Source: Ophioceras dolichostomum
Lineage: Eukaryota; Ascomycota; Sordariomycetes; Magnaporthales; Ophioceraceae
Length of the DNA stretch: 52,220 nt
Reading direction: 5' to 3'
Assembly: GCA_003049485.1 (NCBI GenBank)
Contig: PYST01000281.1
Coordinates: 1,389 to 53,608, forward strand
The position numbers were made by a program, and so were the translations under genes. The notes under the pieces were generated by a model that saw only the letters and a program-made list of their open reading frames with translations, had not been told where the DNA came from and did not search any database. Below are positions 1-10,833 of the stretch, piece by piece (positions within the stretch are counted from its first letter, which is position 1; every line of letters begins with the position of its first letter).

Positions 1-151
1 GGAAAGGCGCAGAATTCCTCGATTGAGGGGCAGGTCCAAAAATTAAAATAGAAAAAAAATACAGAGGGGCAGAAAAGGCCGGGAAAAGGACACATGCAGA
101 CAGGAAACCGCGAATCAGGGACGCCACGAATTGCTACAGATATCAGGTACC
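1..151. promoter_or_regulatory. Upstream region of the Rrb1-type gene
   Basis: The first 151 bp are the 5' flank of the WD40 gene and include an A-rich tract at 39-61. The window edge cuts the promoter. Confidence 0.4.
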
Positions 152-1853
152 ATGAGTTCAAGTGCGAGCAAGGCAGAGCTCGGAAAGAGGCCCCTCAGCA
201 ACGACGATGCACCAGACGCGGCGCTTAAGGGCGGTCGCAGGCCGCAGGGCGGTGATGCCGATGCGATGGATTTGGACGGGAGGCCACGCGCGGACATGGG
301 CGAGTTCGAGGACGAGTTTGAAGATGAGTATGAGAGCGAGGATGAGATAATAGAAGCAGGCGTCGACGGCCGGCCAGATGCAGACCGCGAAGCGGAGGCA
401 AAAGCAGCAGGTTTGTCGTTCGAGAGAACAATCATTGTTCTGCCAACCACCCTCTCCTCCTCCCATCACCCATCTTACCGCGCGGGCTTACCTAACAGCT
501 CCGGCGGCGCGGCTATTCCTTTTACCAGGTGCGGCCATGGGTGTCGACAGCTCCGGCGGCCTAGGCACCTTTATCGTCGGACGATCAAAGCTAGAGGCCG
601 GCCAGACGTTGGCCCCAGACCCTTCCACCTACGATATGCTGCACAACCTCGGCACTCCATGGCCCTGCCTCTCCTTCGACATCGTGCGGGACGGGCTGGG
701 CGACGGACGCAAAGTGTACCCGGCCACCATGTACACCGTCGCAGGCACGCAGGCCGAATCGTCGAGGGCGAGCGAGAACCAGATCATGGTGATGAAGTTC
801 AGCGGCCTCAGCAAAATGGAGCGCGACAACCAGTCCGACTCGGGCGACGACGACGACGACGATGATGACAACGAGGACGGCGACCCCATACTCGAGTCCC
901 GGTCGATCCCGCTGAGCTCGACCACGAACCGCATCCGAGTGCACCAGACCCCGTCGAGCGACCCGTCCCGCCCGCCGACGACGCTAACAGCCACCATGAC
1001 CGAGTCGACCTCCATCTTCATCCACGACGTCACCCCGCACCTCGCCTCGTTCGACACGCCCGGCACCGTGATCACGCCCCAGCTCAACAAGCCGATCTGC
1101 ACCATTCGGGCGCACAAGTCCGAGGGATACGCCGTCGACTGGGCGCCCGCCAAGTCGCACGCGGCGGGCCGACTACTCACGGGCGACAACGACGGCCTGA
1201 TGTACGTCACAACCCGCACCGACGGTGGGGGGTTCGCGACTGACTCCCGGCCCTTTCGGGGCCACACGGGGAGCGTGGAGGACATCCAGTGGAGCCCCTC
1301 GGAGGCGTCCGTGTTCGCGTCCGCGTCGAGCGACGGCACCGTGCGCGTGTGGGACGTGCGCAGCAAGAGCCGCGCGCCCGCCCTGAAGGTGCGGGTCAGC
1401 GACGTCGACGTCAACGTCGCGAGCTGGTCGCGCCTGACGACGCACCTGCTGGCCACGGGCGCGGACGACGGGGCGTGGGCGGTGTGGGACCTGCGGCAGT
1501 GGAAGCCGACGGCCGCTGGAGCTGGAGGCGGAGGGGCAGCGACAAAAAAACACACGCCCATCGCCAGCTTCAGCTACCACCGCGAGCAGATCACCAGCGT
1601 CGAGTGGCACCCCTCGGACGACAGCATCGTGGCCGTCGCGGCGGGCGATAATACCGTCACGCTGTGGGACCTGGCCGTCGAGCTGGACGACGAGGAGAGC
1701 AAGGACACGGCCGGAGTGCAGGACGTGCCGCCCCAGCTGCTGTTCGTGCACTACCACGAGAAGGTCAAGGAGCTGCACTGGCACCCGCAGATACCGGGCG
1801 CGCTGGTGGCCACCGGGGAGCAGTTCAGCGTTTTCAAGACCATCAGCGTGTGA
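152..1853 (+). CDS. RRB1: WD40 ribosome assembly protein, Rrb1/GRWD1 type
   Basis: Two exons, 152-410 and 529-1853, with a 118-nt intron (donor GTTTGT, branch CTAAC near 491, acceptor CCAG); about 527 aa. The start is the first ATG of the frame. Residues 1-85 are acidic and disordered. The segment after the intron, with LEPDPSTYDMLHNL-like sequence and PWPCLSFDI, is the histone-binding N-terminal region typical of RbAp48/Rrb1 proteins. An Asp-rich tract follows, then WD40 repeats with recognisable ends (VRVWDVRS, WAVWDLRQW, VTLWDLAVE). Family knowledge: Rrb1 is an essential nucleolar chaperone for ribosomal protein L3 in 60S assembly. It is the only clear housekeeping gene at this end of the window. 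Function is assigned by family resemblance; the exon junction is supported by frame continuity (phase 1, Gly codon). Confidence 0.88.
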
Positions 1854-2096
1854 TGGTGTGATGGTACGAAGAAGGCGTGGGAGGGAGGGACGGCTTTGGA
1901 TGAGCAGTTGGCTGGTCTACACGTTGGGATCACTTTAACCGCCGTTTCGTGCTACATCTTTCTATCCGTCTCTAAGATTTTATCGTCTTCATTTTAGCTG
2001 TTTCTGCGCCCTCCCGCCCCTCGTATAGCGTCCTTCCCATCAGTGAAGAGTTTCTCGCCCGAACAACTCGGCGTATCGTCCCTCCTCTATATTACA

Positions 2097-3079
2097 TCAC
2101 TCCCGATGTTTTCGCCATCTCGTCCCAATGATCCACCCACTGACAGAGATTGCCTTGGTTGTGATCCACCTACTTTTCTCCAGCACAAGCAGAAGCACCG
2201 CGTCGGCGATGTTCTCCACTCGGCCTGGTCGCTCCTCGGCCCTCGTCATTGGAAGCGTCACCTCCATCACGGCATGAACGTCCGGACCTAGAGTAATGCT
2301 GTCGATAAGTACTAGGCCGGGGTCGACCGTGTTGATCGTGATGCCCTTGCTGCGCCCTGGCTGTGGAACGATCAGCCAAATTTGTGGGCCAGGGCAACAA
2401 CGGTCAGCCATCATCATTTATCACTCATCACTCACTTTCGCATAGCATCATTTGCTTGCACGGTAGTGAGAAGCAAGAGGGATCTGCTCGCTCGCACCCA
2501 CCCTATGCGACATCGAAAAGCCCAGCGCGTACGCGGCCGCTTTCGCCGCAGCATACAGCGGCGACTGAGTGCTCCGAGTTCGGACACTCTGGACCCGACG
2601 TTGACGATGCGTCCCCCTCGAGGCACCCGCAGCACAGCAGCCTACAGCATGGACAGGGTGCCGAAGAAGTTCAGCGGAAACGTGCGCACGACCTCCTCAC
2701 GCTCGGCTGTCAGGGCCGAACCGTAGATGGCGCCACCCGCGGTGTTGACTGGGGTGATTTGGGGGGATTCCAATGGTTGGTCAGTTCAGCTTGGTTCCAG
2801 GTATCCAGGATATCATATCCACGTGCGCAATACGCCGAGTCTTCTTCTCGGGGCTACCGACTTACCTAATATGTCGATCTCGGCTGTGCTAAACGCCTGT
2901 AGCGTTGCATCAACGAGCCTCGCTGCGCCTTCGGCGGTCGTGGTGTCCACCTGGATCACGGCTACTTTCCTCCCAAAGGCCTCGATGGACTGTGCTGCCT
3001 CGGCTGCGCGAAACGCCGTTGAGGGAGACACGTGGTTGATGGCAACCTTGCGGGTCAAGCCTAGAGTATTAGGATCCAT
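2097..3079 (-). pseudogene. Decayed short-chain dehydrogenase/reductase (SDR)
   Basis: Three blocks of an SDR are readable on the minus strand. Block one (3079-2866) starts with ATG and ends at donor GTAAGT; acceptor CCCCAG at 2749 restores the family motif ILVN(N)AG as ILVNTAGG. Block two (2748 to about 2440) holds NFFGTL, GGRIVNVGS and YAAAKAAA, the catalytic Tyr-Lys region. Block three (to 2097) holds GITINTVDPG, GRVENIADAVLLL and WITTKAISVSG. Three lesions are visible. The TGxxxGIG dinucleotide-binding segment is missing between KVAI and NHVSP in block one. A TAG stands in frame at 2644-2642 right after GTLSML. A frameshift near 2563-2572 separates the Ser region from the YxxxK region. 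A further intron probably lies near 2380-2440 but its ends are unclear. I read this as a dead gene; one lesion could be a sequencing error, all three hardly. Confidence 0.72.
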
Positions 3080-3587
3080 GGTCCTTCTTGAAATGATTGA
3101 TTAGTCGGAGAAGGCAATGATTAGAAAATGGTATCTGCCGTTGGTAGGTACGTCTTTCCACACACAGCCATCCCCGCCCTACTCTTTACCGATTGTTCCA
3201 ACATCGACATTTATACTCATCAATCTTCCGATACGCGCCTATGTATCCAAACACATCATCATCATCAGCTCTGTAGAGCATATTCCGTTCTAGGAAATTC
3301 ATGCCGTTCATTCGTCCACGCCGCCAGCCTCTGTGTCCTCGACTGAATGACAAAGCTGGAGGGGATAGAGGGGGAGTGGTGCTGAATAACAAACATACAA
3401 CCAGCCTTCAAAATTTCTCTGCTAGGGCTTGCCATCTCAGGAAAAGACGCACGCACTCACCCCACTAACAAGTCCAGGTCTTTCGACGTCTCCATCATAC
3501 ATCGTACAACCCAAACACAGCAGTTTCTACCTCGGTGACACACCCCCACTCTCGCCGAGGACCGCCGATGTTGCGACCACGCCGCCC
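3080..3587. other. Intergenic, upstream of SDR relic and downstream of GH45 gene
   Basis: I see no gene in this 508-bp stretch. It carries the former promoter side of the SDR relic and the 3' flank of the GH45 gene. Short reading frames here have no recognisable domain. Confidence 0.5.
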
Positions 3588-4442
3588 TTAGCCACAGCCA
3601 GAGATATCCTTCAAAGCCTGAGGGCAGGAAATGTTGCGCACGTTGACCGGCCACTCGTTGATGTCTCCCCGCGCCCAATTCCAGCGCCAGTAGCAGCCTC
3701 CCTTAAGGTTGTCAGGGAGGGCCTCGCAGTCGTCGGGCGAGTCGACTCCTCCGTATTGACGACCGCTGAATTGTTTATTTGACATCTCATTGTCAGCGAA
3801 TGGGAGGATCCGAACAAAAGCCGACTCCAAGAGTGCAATATTGAAAATACTACTGACAATCCATAACCAAACTGCGTCTGACACCCCTTCTGATTAGGCC
3901 CGACCCCTCCACCGGGGACGATGAGGACGATGTCGCCCTGGTCCGCGCCCGCGTTGATCTGCTGGACCTGTATGCGCCTACCCTTTGCGGGGCCCTCAAG
4001 CCACTCGAGCTCGAAGCATTTGCAGCAGTCGCGGACGTCGCTCATGACGGCGAATCCGGTCGACAGGTCATTGGTCAGGGGCTTGGGCTGGTAGGACGAG
4101 CAGAGGAAGCCGTTGCCAGCGTTGCGGTCAGCGCACGACGACGCCTCGTTCTGAGACTGGGAGCTCGACAAGGTGCGGTCGTCTTTGCTGCAAACTTTGA
4201 CGTAGCCTCTGTTTGTGTTGCCGTCGTTTGCTGACGTTAGCCAGGGTCCGCCGCCGACCATTAGAAGCCTCAGCGAAACGGGGGGAGGAGTGAACGTACG
4301 ATGCTCTGGCAGCTTGGAGGTTCTGTGACCACGCGCACGCTGGCTTGCAGCAATCCCAGTTGGTCTTTGTCTGTGCTGTCCAAGCGTGCGCTGCCGGCAC
4401 CGAGACTGCTGCTACCGCCCAGAGCAGCGTCTGGACAATCAT
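3588..4442 (-). CDS. Secreted GH45-type endoglucanase (endoglucanase V-like)
   Basis: Three exons: 4442-4300, 4208-3858 and 3765-3588, about 223 aa. Introns of 91 and 92 nt have donors GTACGT and GTCAGT and acceptors AACAG and TTCAG, all in phase. A signal peptide covers about residues 1-20 (hydrophobic, ending PAAHA). The GH45 hallmark NWDCCKPACAW follows, with the catalytic-base Asp. Then come CADRNAG, GFAVMSD, CCKCFELEW, VPGGGVG and QYGGVDSPDDCEALP, and a Cys-rich end with CYWRWNWARG. Family knowledge: GH45 enzymes cut beta-1,4-glucan outside the cell. Oddity: the usual HFDLxxPGGGVG catalytic-acid strand reads GDIVLIVPGGGVG, so the acid Asp is not at its normal place (an Asp lies two residues earlier). 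There is no cellulose-binding module and no Ser/Thr linker. Activity is therefore uncertain; membership of the fold family is secure. Confidence 0.82.
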
Positions 4443-6836
4443 GGCGAGGGAGGAGGTTTGACGACGAGACGGGCGGGTGAGCTGACAAGAAACCAGGGGC
4501 ACGCCGCCTGTTTGCAGACTAGACAGGGATCAAGCTACCTGGCCCCGGCGACGGGCAACGGCGACTTCATATACCCCCCAGCGCAAGCTGCCTGCTCCTC
4601 GGACCCGTCGTCGCGAACTCGAGGGGGGAAAAGCTATCCTTCCCATCCCACATCCCGAACCCGAAACCCAGGGTCTGGAAAAGCCTATGCAGAGCGCCCG
4701 CGATAACGCCCCGGAAATTACAGAAACCAGCCACCCTGCGCGCGGTTGATACCAATACATCCGCAGACAGCATCCGGGTGTTTGGCGTTCGCGGTCCTTC
4801 TCGGCGTTGACTAGTGCGTGCAGCGGCTGCATAGCATCAACATGCACAGATACAGGGAAGGTCCCGGGAGACAGGTAGTGCGAGATAGAATGGAGCGATA
4901 TGATTGAAGCCTGCACTCGATATACCCGGGTGCCGCTGCATTGGGTCTGGACATTGGGCCTCGACATTGGGCCTCGCTGCAGAGCTTAAATTGGTTCCCG
5001 CGACGACCCGGAACTTAAAATCCTGACTGTACGGACGTAAATTGCCACAGACAGCGGTGTGATTGGAGAGTCCGATGCAGCGAGTGGCTCAATGCCGCGC
5101 CTCTGATCGCGCATCCCGTCTTCCTCCCTTCCCACTTTGCCGCCAACAGTTGTGATGTCGTGTTTACCGGCCCACGAGTGAGACCACGGCCACGGATATG
5201 GGCCGGGACCTGGCTTATCAACAGTTCTAGCACCACCTCACTAGCGAGTTACTAACCTATCTGTGGTATGCATTCATTAAGACGCCTGCTGCAACCGGGC
5301 GGCTGAGTTATTTCTTGGCGCCGGACATTCCCCATGTGCCATCACCATCGGAATTCTACCGGGACGGCAAGTGGATCACTATCGATAACTGCGAGAGTCT
5401 CTCGCTTTTTGTTTTCTTTGCTCTTCTCGCCTCTCCCGAACGCAGGCGAAGAAACTCTCTCTCGCTGACCCATCCACTCCCGTGCATACCAGTTCCGTGG
5501 ATCACTCACCCGGCGTCGTTAATCTCTGTTTATCTCTCTTCCTGGTAGCCGATGCAGATTCATACTTCACCCGGATACCGAGCGGCTCCTCGGATCCATT
5601 GTAGTCTCGTAGCATTTGTAGTTAATGTTGCTCACTCACCCAACAAACTCACCGTAGCCTACAACTACCCTCAACCACTGGTTACCTAGGCGAACCGATG
5701 GGGAGACCGCATTCTCATTGGCCCACATCCGAACCGAATCGTGGGATCTTTACCAGCTAATCGACGGCTCACACCGACTGAGTCGACCACAATCAACGAG
5801 CCGCACCTGGCGGGTTCTCTTTGGGGGGGAGATGCCTGAAGGCGTGCCCAGAAATTCCACCAATTATATACTAGTACCTAGCAGTCCCGCAAACTCGAAA
5901 ATCCCCGCCAGCTCTAGCAAGACGAGGAAAGGAAGGCAATTTATCCGATACATGCAGATGTGCAGAGCTTCGCCATTAACGGCCGAGAAAAGTCTGATTC
6001 CCGTCAGCGCTCAGCCGCTTAAGTAACTCGTCACTCGTTTATCGTGCTAAATTAGAGGAAACACACTCTTCGGATGGTTATCAGTTGTGAGTGGCTCCGT
6101 TTTTAAATGGAACTAACCGAGGAGCTATCGTTTCGTCTGACGGACCTCCCTCCCCTCCCCCCGTCCTATCTCCGGCTCTCGGCTTGGGAGACCCTGACAG
6201 CAAGCAGCCAGGGGATCCACCCATTTTCAACGACAACTTCAAACAGGGCTGAAGGAAAAACTGAAACGAGATTCAGAGCCAAATGAATCAATAGAGAGCG
6301 AAGGCGACGAAGGCATCTTCCTTGAAACATAAAAAATAAAAATTGGGAAAGGAAGACAAAACCAAATGCTGAAGAGGGTTAAAGTGATCAAAAAGAACTA
6401 GCTTCAAATTCCGATTGATGGTCTCCCTCCGCGCTGCTCCCTTCATCCTGTGGAGAAAAATAGTAAGCCGAAAACGCAGCGGTCATCATGCCAAGCAGCG
6501 CGCGACGGCCGATGTGACGGAAAGCTACCGCCCCTTCCCCATCAGATTCCTGCATTGCAGCCCGCACGCCGAGGGAGACCGGCAGCGCGTGGACATGGCA
6601 GAGCAACTTGGATGGTTTATAATACTATGTTTGAGCAGCAGCGGGACCCGGACAATGGATCTTTTTCACTTGCCGTGAGCACAGAATGAAGCACCCTACC
6701 AATCGATTCTCGCTCCTCCCTCACCGTAGCCCACTGAGCAATGCGTATTATCCATACCATCAATATTCACCCACTCGACCAAGCCAAGCCAAGCCAGCCG
6801 ACAAGTCCTCTATAACAAGCTCCGTCTCGTACGGAG
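4443..6836. other. 2.4-kb gene-poor interval
   Basis: No gene can be supported. Open frames are short and lack recognisable domains, and none shows a convincing donor-branch-acceptor series. The left end must hold the promoter of the GH45 gene, which reads leftwards from 4442. The right end is the 3' flank of the nitroreductase gene. I saw no terminal repeats or transposase remnants. Confidence 0.5.
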
Positions 6837-7322
6837 TCACGCTCCAAAGACCCTAACCTTCCCCTCGACATCGGCCTTCTCCTTCGCCTCCGGCTCCCCA
6901 GCTCCACTCGCCTTCCCGCCAAACACCAGCTGGGCCGTCAGCTGCCAGCCCCTGGGCAGGTCCCAGGCGTCGGCGACGCGCCCGTCGATGATGGGGTTGT
7001 AGTGCTGCAGGTTCGCGCCCAGCCCGCCTCGCCCTTCGGCCTCGAGCGCCGTCCAGAGCGTGTGCTGCAGCATCGCGTCCGACTGGGCCGCCCAGGTGGG
7101 GAACAAGGCTGCGTAGGAGGGGATGTTGGTCGCGAAGGTGGATACGGTTGTGGTGTCGATGAAGAAGAGGATCTGGGTTTGGGGAGAGGTTAGTACGTGC
7201 GTTTTTTTGGCCTTTTAGCGTGGTCGTGGGGGAAGGGGCGGGGAACTTGGTGAGGGACGGTAGTGCTCGACAGCGCATGCGTGGTTTCTCGATCTGGGGT
7301 GCGTAATCAGGTTCGTACATCT

Positions 7323-7365
<43 letters not shown>

Positions 7366-7900
7366 TATATTCCTTGGGTCTAGTGACACGAGGAGGGAAA
7401 GTAGAAGCAGCACGACTCCACGCCAATGCTTTTCCCTCCCCCTCCACCAAGGTCGATCTACTTACCGTACCAGCCGCAGCCTTGAACCCTGCGGTCTTCT
7501 GCTCTGTCGACACCCACTGATCCTCCGAGACACGAGACTTGAGGACGTCCGCCACGATATCCCACAGCTTGTCGTGCTCATCCCCGAACAGGACCACGGC
7601 TCGGTTGGTCTGGGAGTTGAAGCCGCTGGGCACCGTCTGGATGGCGTCCTTGACCATGGCCGAGATCCTGGCCTGGCCCCCGTCGACGCTGGCTAGGGAT
7701 TTGTCGAGCGCATAGTAAGTGCGGCGGGCTCTGACGGCGTCGAGGAAGGAAACCGCCATTGTGATTGGTGGAGACGGGGTTGAGTAGGCGTGGAAGAGGC
7801 GGCCGAGAGAATTTCTGTGGACTTGTGTTTTAGCTGAGTACCAGACAGGAACAAGGTAAGGTGGTGGAATTGCGGAGGCTCTCAACGACGCTGTCCACAT
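6837..7900 (-). CDS. Nitroreductase-family oxidoreductase, Frm2/Hbn1-like
   Basis: Two exons, 7900-7466 and 7172-6837, joined by a 293-nt intron (donor GTAAGT, acceptor ACCCAG, phase 0). The family core begins at an internal ATG at 7759 with FLDAVRARRTYYALD and gives 209 aa from there. Motifs include VPSGFNSQTNRAVVLFG (FMN-binding region), HDKLWDIV, FFIDTTTVS and AAQSDAMLQHTLWTALEAEG, then NLQHYNP and a C-terminal VFGGK segment. The upstream in-frame ATG at 7900 would add 47 residues with several Arg, no Asp or Glu, and RLFHAYS at its end, which looks like a mitochondrial presequence. Both ATGs have A at -3, so dual targeting by alternative starts is possible. Family knowledge: Frm2/Hbn1 proteins are linked to lipid signalling and oxidative stress; the substrate is unknown. 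The intron carries a long GT microsatellite. Confidence 0.82.
7329..7364. repeat. (GT)18 microsatellite in an intron
   Basis: About eighteen uninterrupted GT dinucleotides lie inside the intron of the nitroreductase gene; on the coding strand they read (CA)n. The tract may vary in length between isolates. It lies well away from donor (7465) and acceptor (7173). Confidence 0.95.
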
Positions 7901-10833
7901 TGTCTGGCGTCACGAATGTCACTGGGACCCCATGGCTTGGGACAACCTACAGGGGCGAAAAAGGGTTGGTATCGTAGGCAGGTCCGGGGGGAGATGATGG
8001 CTTGAGTAATGAGAAAATGGCGAGTGTGACGACGGGCAAAATGATAGCCCAAACAAGTGTTCTCCCTGTGAGGTAGTATCTTATACGCGACCTCGACATT
8101 TCGGCTAGTTTCAAGTTGCCAAAAGTTCCCTCTGTTCAAATGGTACACGTAGGCTTTCGGACGAAGGAGCAGGGCAGAAATGTTGGATGGAAATCGCCAA
8201 AAAAAATTGCTCGGCTGAAACACGCACGAAATTGCCAACTAGGATTCCCTCACGACCTGTGTGGCTGACAATTCGTTTGTATATCTCTTGACTAATGCCA
8301 TTTTGCAAGAGCACATAAAGGAATCCTTTGATGGCGCAATGTGGCGGCAACACATGCGAGGTACTTGGTCATTCCCACTACAATCCGGGGTTAGGAGCGG
8401 GACGGCAATTTATCCCAGATTAGCTCAGGGCCTGTCTCCGGAACAGGCAGGTGTCAGCCCAACTAAAGTTTTCTGTGCCGCATGTAAAGTTCCGGTGGAC
8501 ATGGGGAGACCAATGATCCTCCTTCCCAGCCGTACCGAGTGGCCTGCTTACCACCAACGTCCATTCGCAAGGTGTCAACGGTATCGACTTTGTATGGTAC
8601 TTAGGTAGTAGTGTGTCGCACAACAGCATCTAGCACACATATGATTCATTTACATATCCGTGCCCACGCACGGTGATGCTGAATATCTTGGCATTTTAAT
8701 CCCAAATGCGCGGCCGCTATTCCGGGCTTCACCGATAGGCTGCTCCACGTCAGCTCAAGAACCCCTGCGAACAACTTTACTACGTCACAAAGCAACCTAC
8801 CCCACACGCTGTGTTGTGCCTCGGGTCCGATGCGGTCTTAAAGGTCCTGTCGGACATCCACACGCCGAATGATAATCTCCGGTACTTCAGCTAGGACTTG
8901 CTGAAGTGCGCACGATATTGCGCTTGCTGCGTTCTGACTTGGAAACTGGGAAGAATGTTGGTTGGTTCGAGATTCCTCGTTTTGAGGCATTCAGATCCGC
9001 AGCAGGACGGACACTAGAAGATTCTGTTGGACTACCTAGGTATCCAGCTCATATCCCGGACAAGGCGACGGCGCGTGGCAATTCTCTCCGGGCCGCGCGT
9101 CTTTGGGAATGGTACATGTCCCTTACATCATCATCGTTCTCGTGCATAACTGACGCCATGAGGCTCTTCCTTCGACTTAGCAGGCAGGCGTCACAGCAAC
9201 GCCTAAAGTCCGAATCCTGCTGTTTCTGATGAAGGAGGCGCTTTTACCAACAACCTTGAACCGACAGCTTTTGTGCCACCGGACTGCGCCGCATCGGCTC
9301 CATACTTGATCCCGGAGCTCGAGGGCTTTTTGTTCCTGGACCAAAATCGAATAAATCTGTTAGTTACAGATCGCACACAGCTCGGCGTCTCGCTTACCCC
9401 GACATATCAGCCTCCGAGTCTTAGCCTTCGGAGTAATAATGATGCTCTTCCTTGTCCGTCACATCCCGCAATCCCAGCCGCCCATGACATCATCCTAATC
9501 CTCACTCCGTCCCTTCTTCGTCCGGTTCTCTCCCCGGCGAACAGATCACGGGTGATTATCCTCGTACAAGTCTGCCAATGAGGTATGGGTAAGAATAACC
9601 TGCAAAGGACAAGATAAATGCCATCCCGTCCGCTGGACAGCAATACGAGGGAAACTCACCCCAGGACTCTACTCACCAAAGCCCGCATGTACCGTATGGA
9701 GGTTACGCCAGTTCCTCATGACTTGACAAGGAAGCCTGGGCTGGCATGGGCTGGCGACGACGTGACGAGAAGGGCTCATTGACGTGGAAGATTTCCCAAG
9801 GACTCTACATGCGGCGTTGTCCGCTCGCGCATCTCGGTCGCGAATTGGGATGCAATTTGACACACCCCCATGGCATCGAGACGCATGTGGCTGTGGCGTA
9901 CCTGAGCAAACCCGCCCATTCTCAGCCCCAGTGGCGTTCAGGCGCTTCCTCTTCTCAGGATCTGGCTTCTTGGCGGAACAAACATCCAACCGCAGACGAT
10001 CGGGACGGCGGCGATAGTATTGCGAACTTGCACACAGATCAATCTGCCTTCTTTCCAGGCACTGGGATGTCCGCATACCCAGTCCCACTCTCTCTCAACA
10101 ATATCCATGGACTCCTGCCACCGACCCCGGCTAAAGCTGCGCCAGCTGCGGAATAAGTACTAGAACTTCAGGGTGGGGACCCCACGATCCAGTTTCGTTT
10201 CCCGATCGTGCCAACACACATCCTCACACCGCCCCGGCTCCTGGGCCGCTTACAGACCCAGACGGTGAGCCCGGTCAGCAAGGCAGTAATATCCTGTGCC
10301 TGCCGGTTGGGAGGTCAAATTTTACGCGAGGCCGTGAGCCAGGGATGTGTGAGGATCTTGCTCACCATTACGATGCATGATTGGCGTGAGCCTCTTCCTC
10401 GTGGCTGCGCTGTCTGGAAGAGATCTGACATCCGCCTAAACTCGCCGCGGATTGCGTGATGCCCTTGCCTCATCCTGACATCGGAAGCACTTGGACAAAC
10501 GAAGACCGACGCGGGAAGGGTTCCTCTTCGAGAACAACATTTTTTCCTTGGCCCCGATCCTAGAGTAGTAACCAAGGTGAGCGGGCTTGAAGGATGCAGG
10601 CGGAGGGACAGAGAAGCTTACGATGACGAGGAATAGGAGGTGAGTGGAGGAGGGCCCCAGGAGTGGAGAGGCGGATATTAAGAGTCAAGGCGGCCTGCCT
10701 CAGGGTGACCGATACCTTCCCTCTGCACACGTCTTGGACACTTCACAACCACTGTGCGAACCTCAGTCTTTGGCATCAACCTTCTCTTCGTGATTCTCTA
10801 CCCTTCTTCCGCGACCACGTCGTCAAGTTCAAG
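7901..10833. other. 2.9-kb gene-poor interval
   Basis: I find no supportable gene. Several frames of 70-140 codons exist on both strands but none shows a domain, signal peptide or coherent exon chain. The right end (from about 10600) is the promoter and 5' untranslated side of the flavoprotein gene; the left end is the promoter of the nitroreductase gene. It could hold a long non-coding RNA or a worn-out transposon, but nothing in the sequence shows this. Confidence 0.5.

Noticed and set aside
629..1561. 310-codon antisense frame within the Rrb1-type gene
   Set aside because: A GC-rich antisense shadow with no domain; the sense frame encodes clear WD40 repeats.
4269..4299. 31-nt first intron for the GH45 gene
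   Set aside because: It would keep the frame but is too short for a fungal intron; the 91-nt intron ending at 4209 also keeps the frame and has a CTAAC branch.
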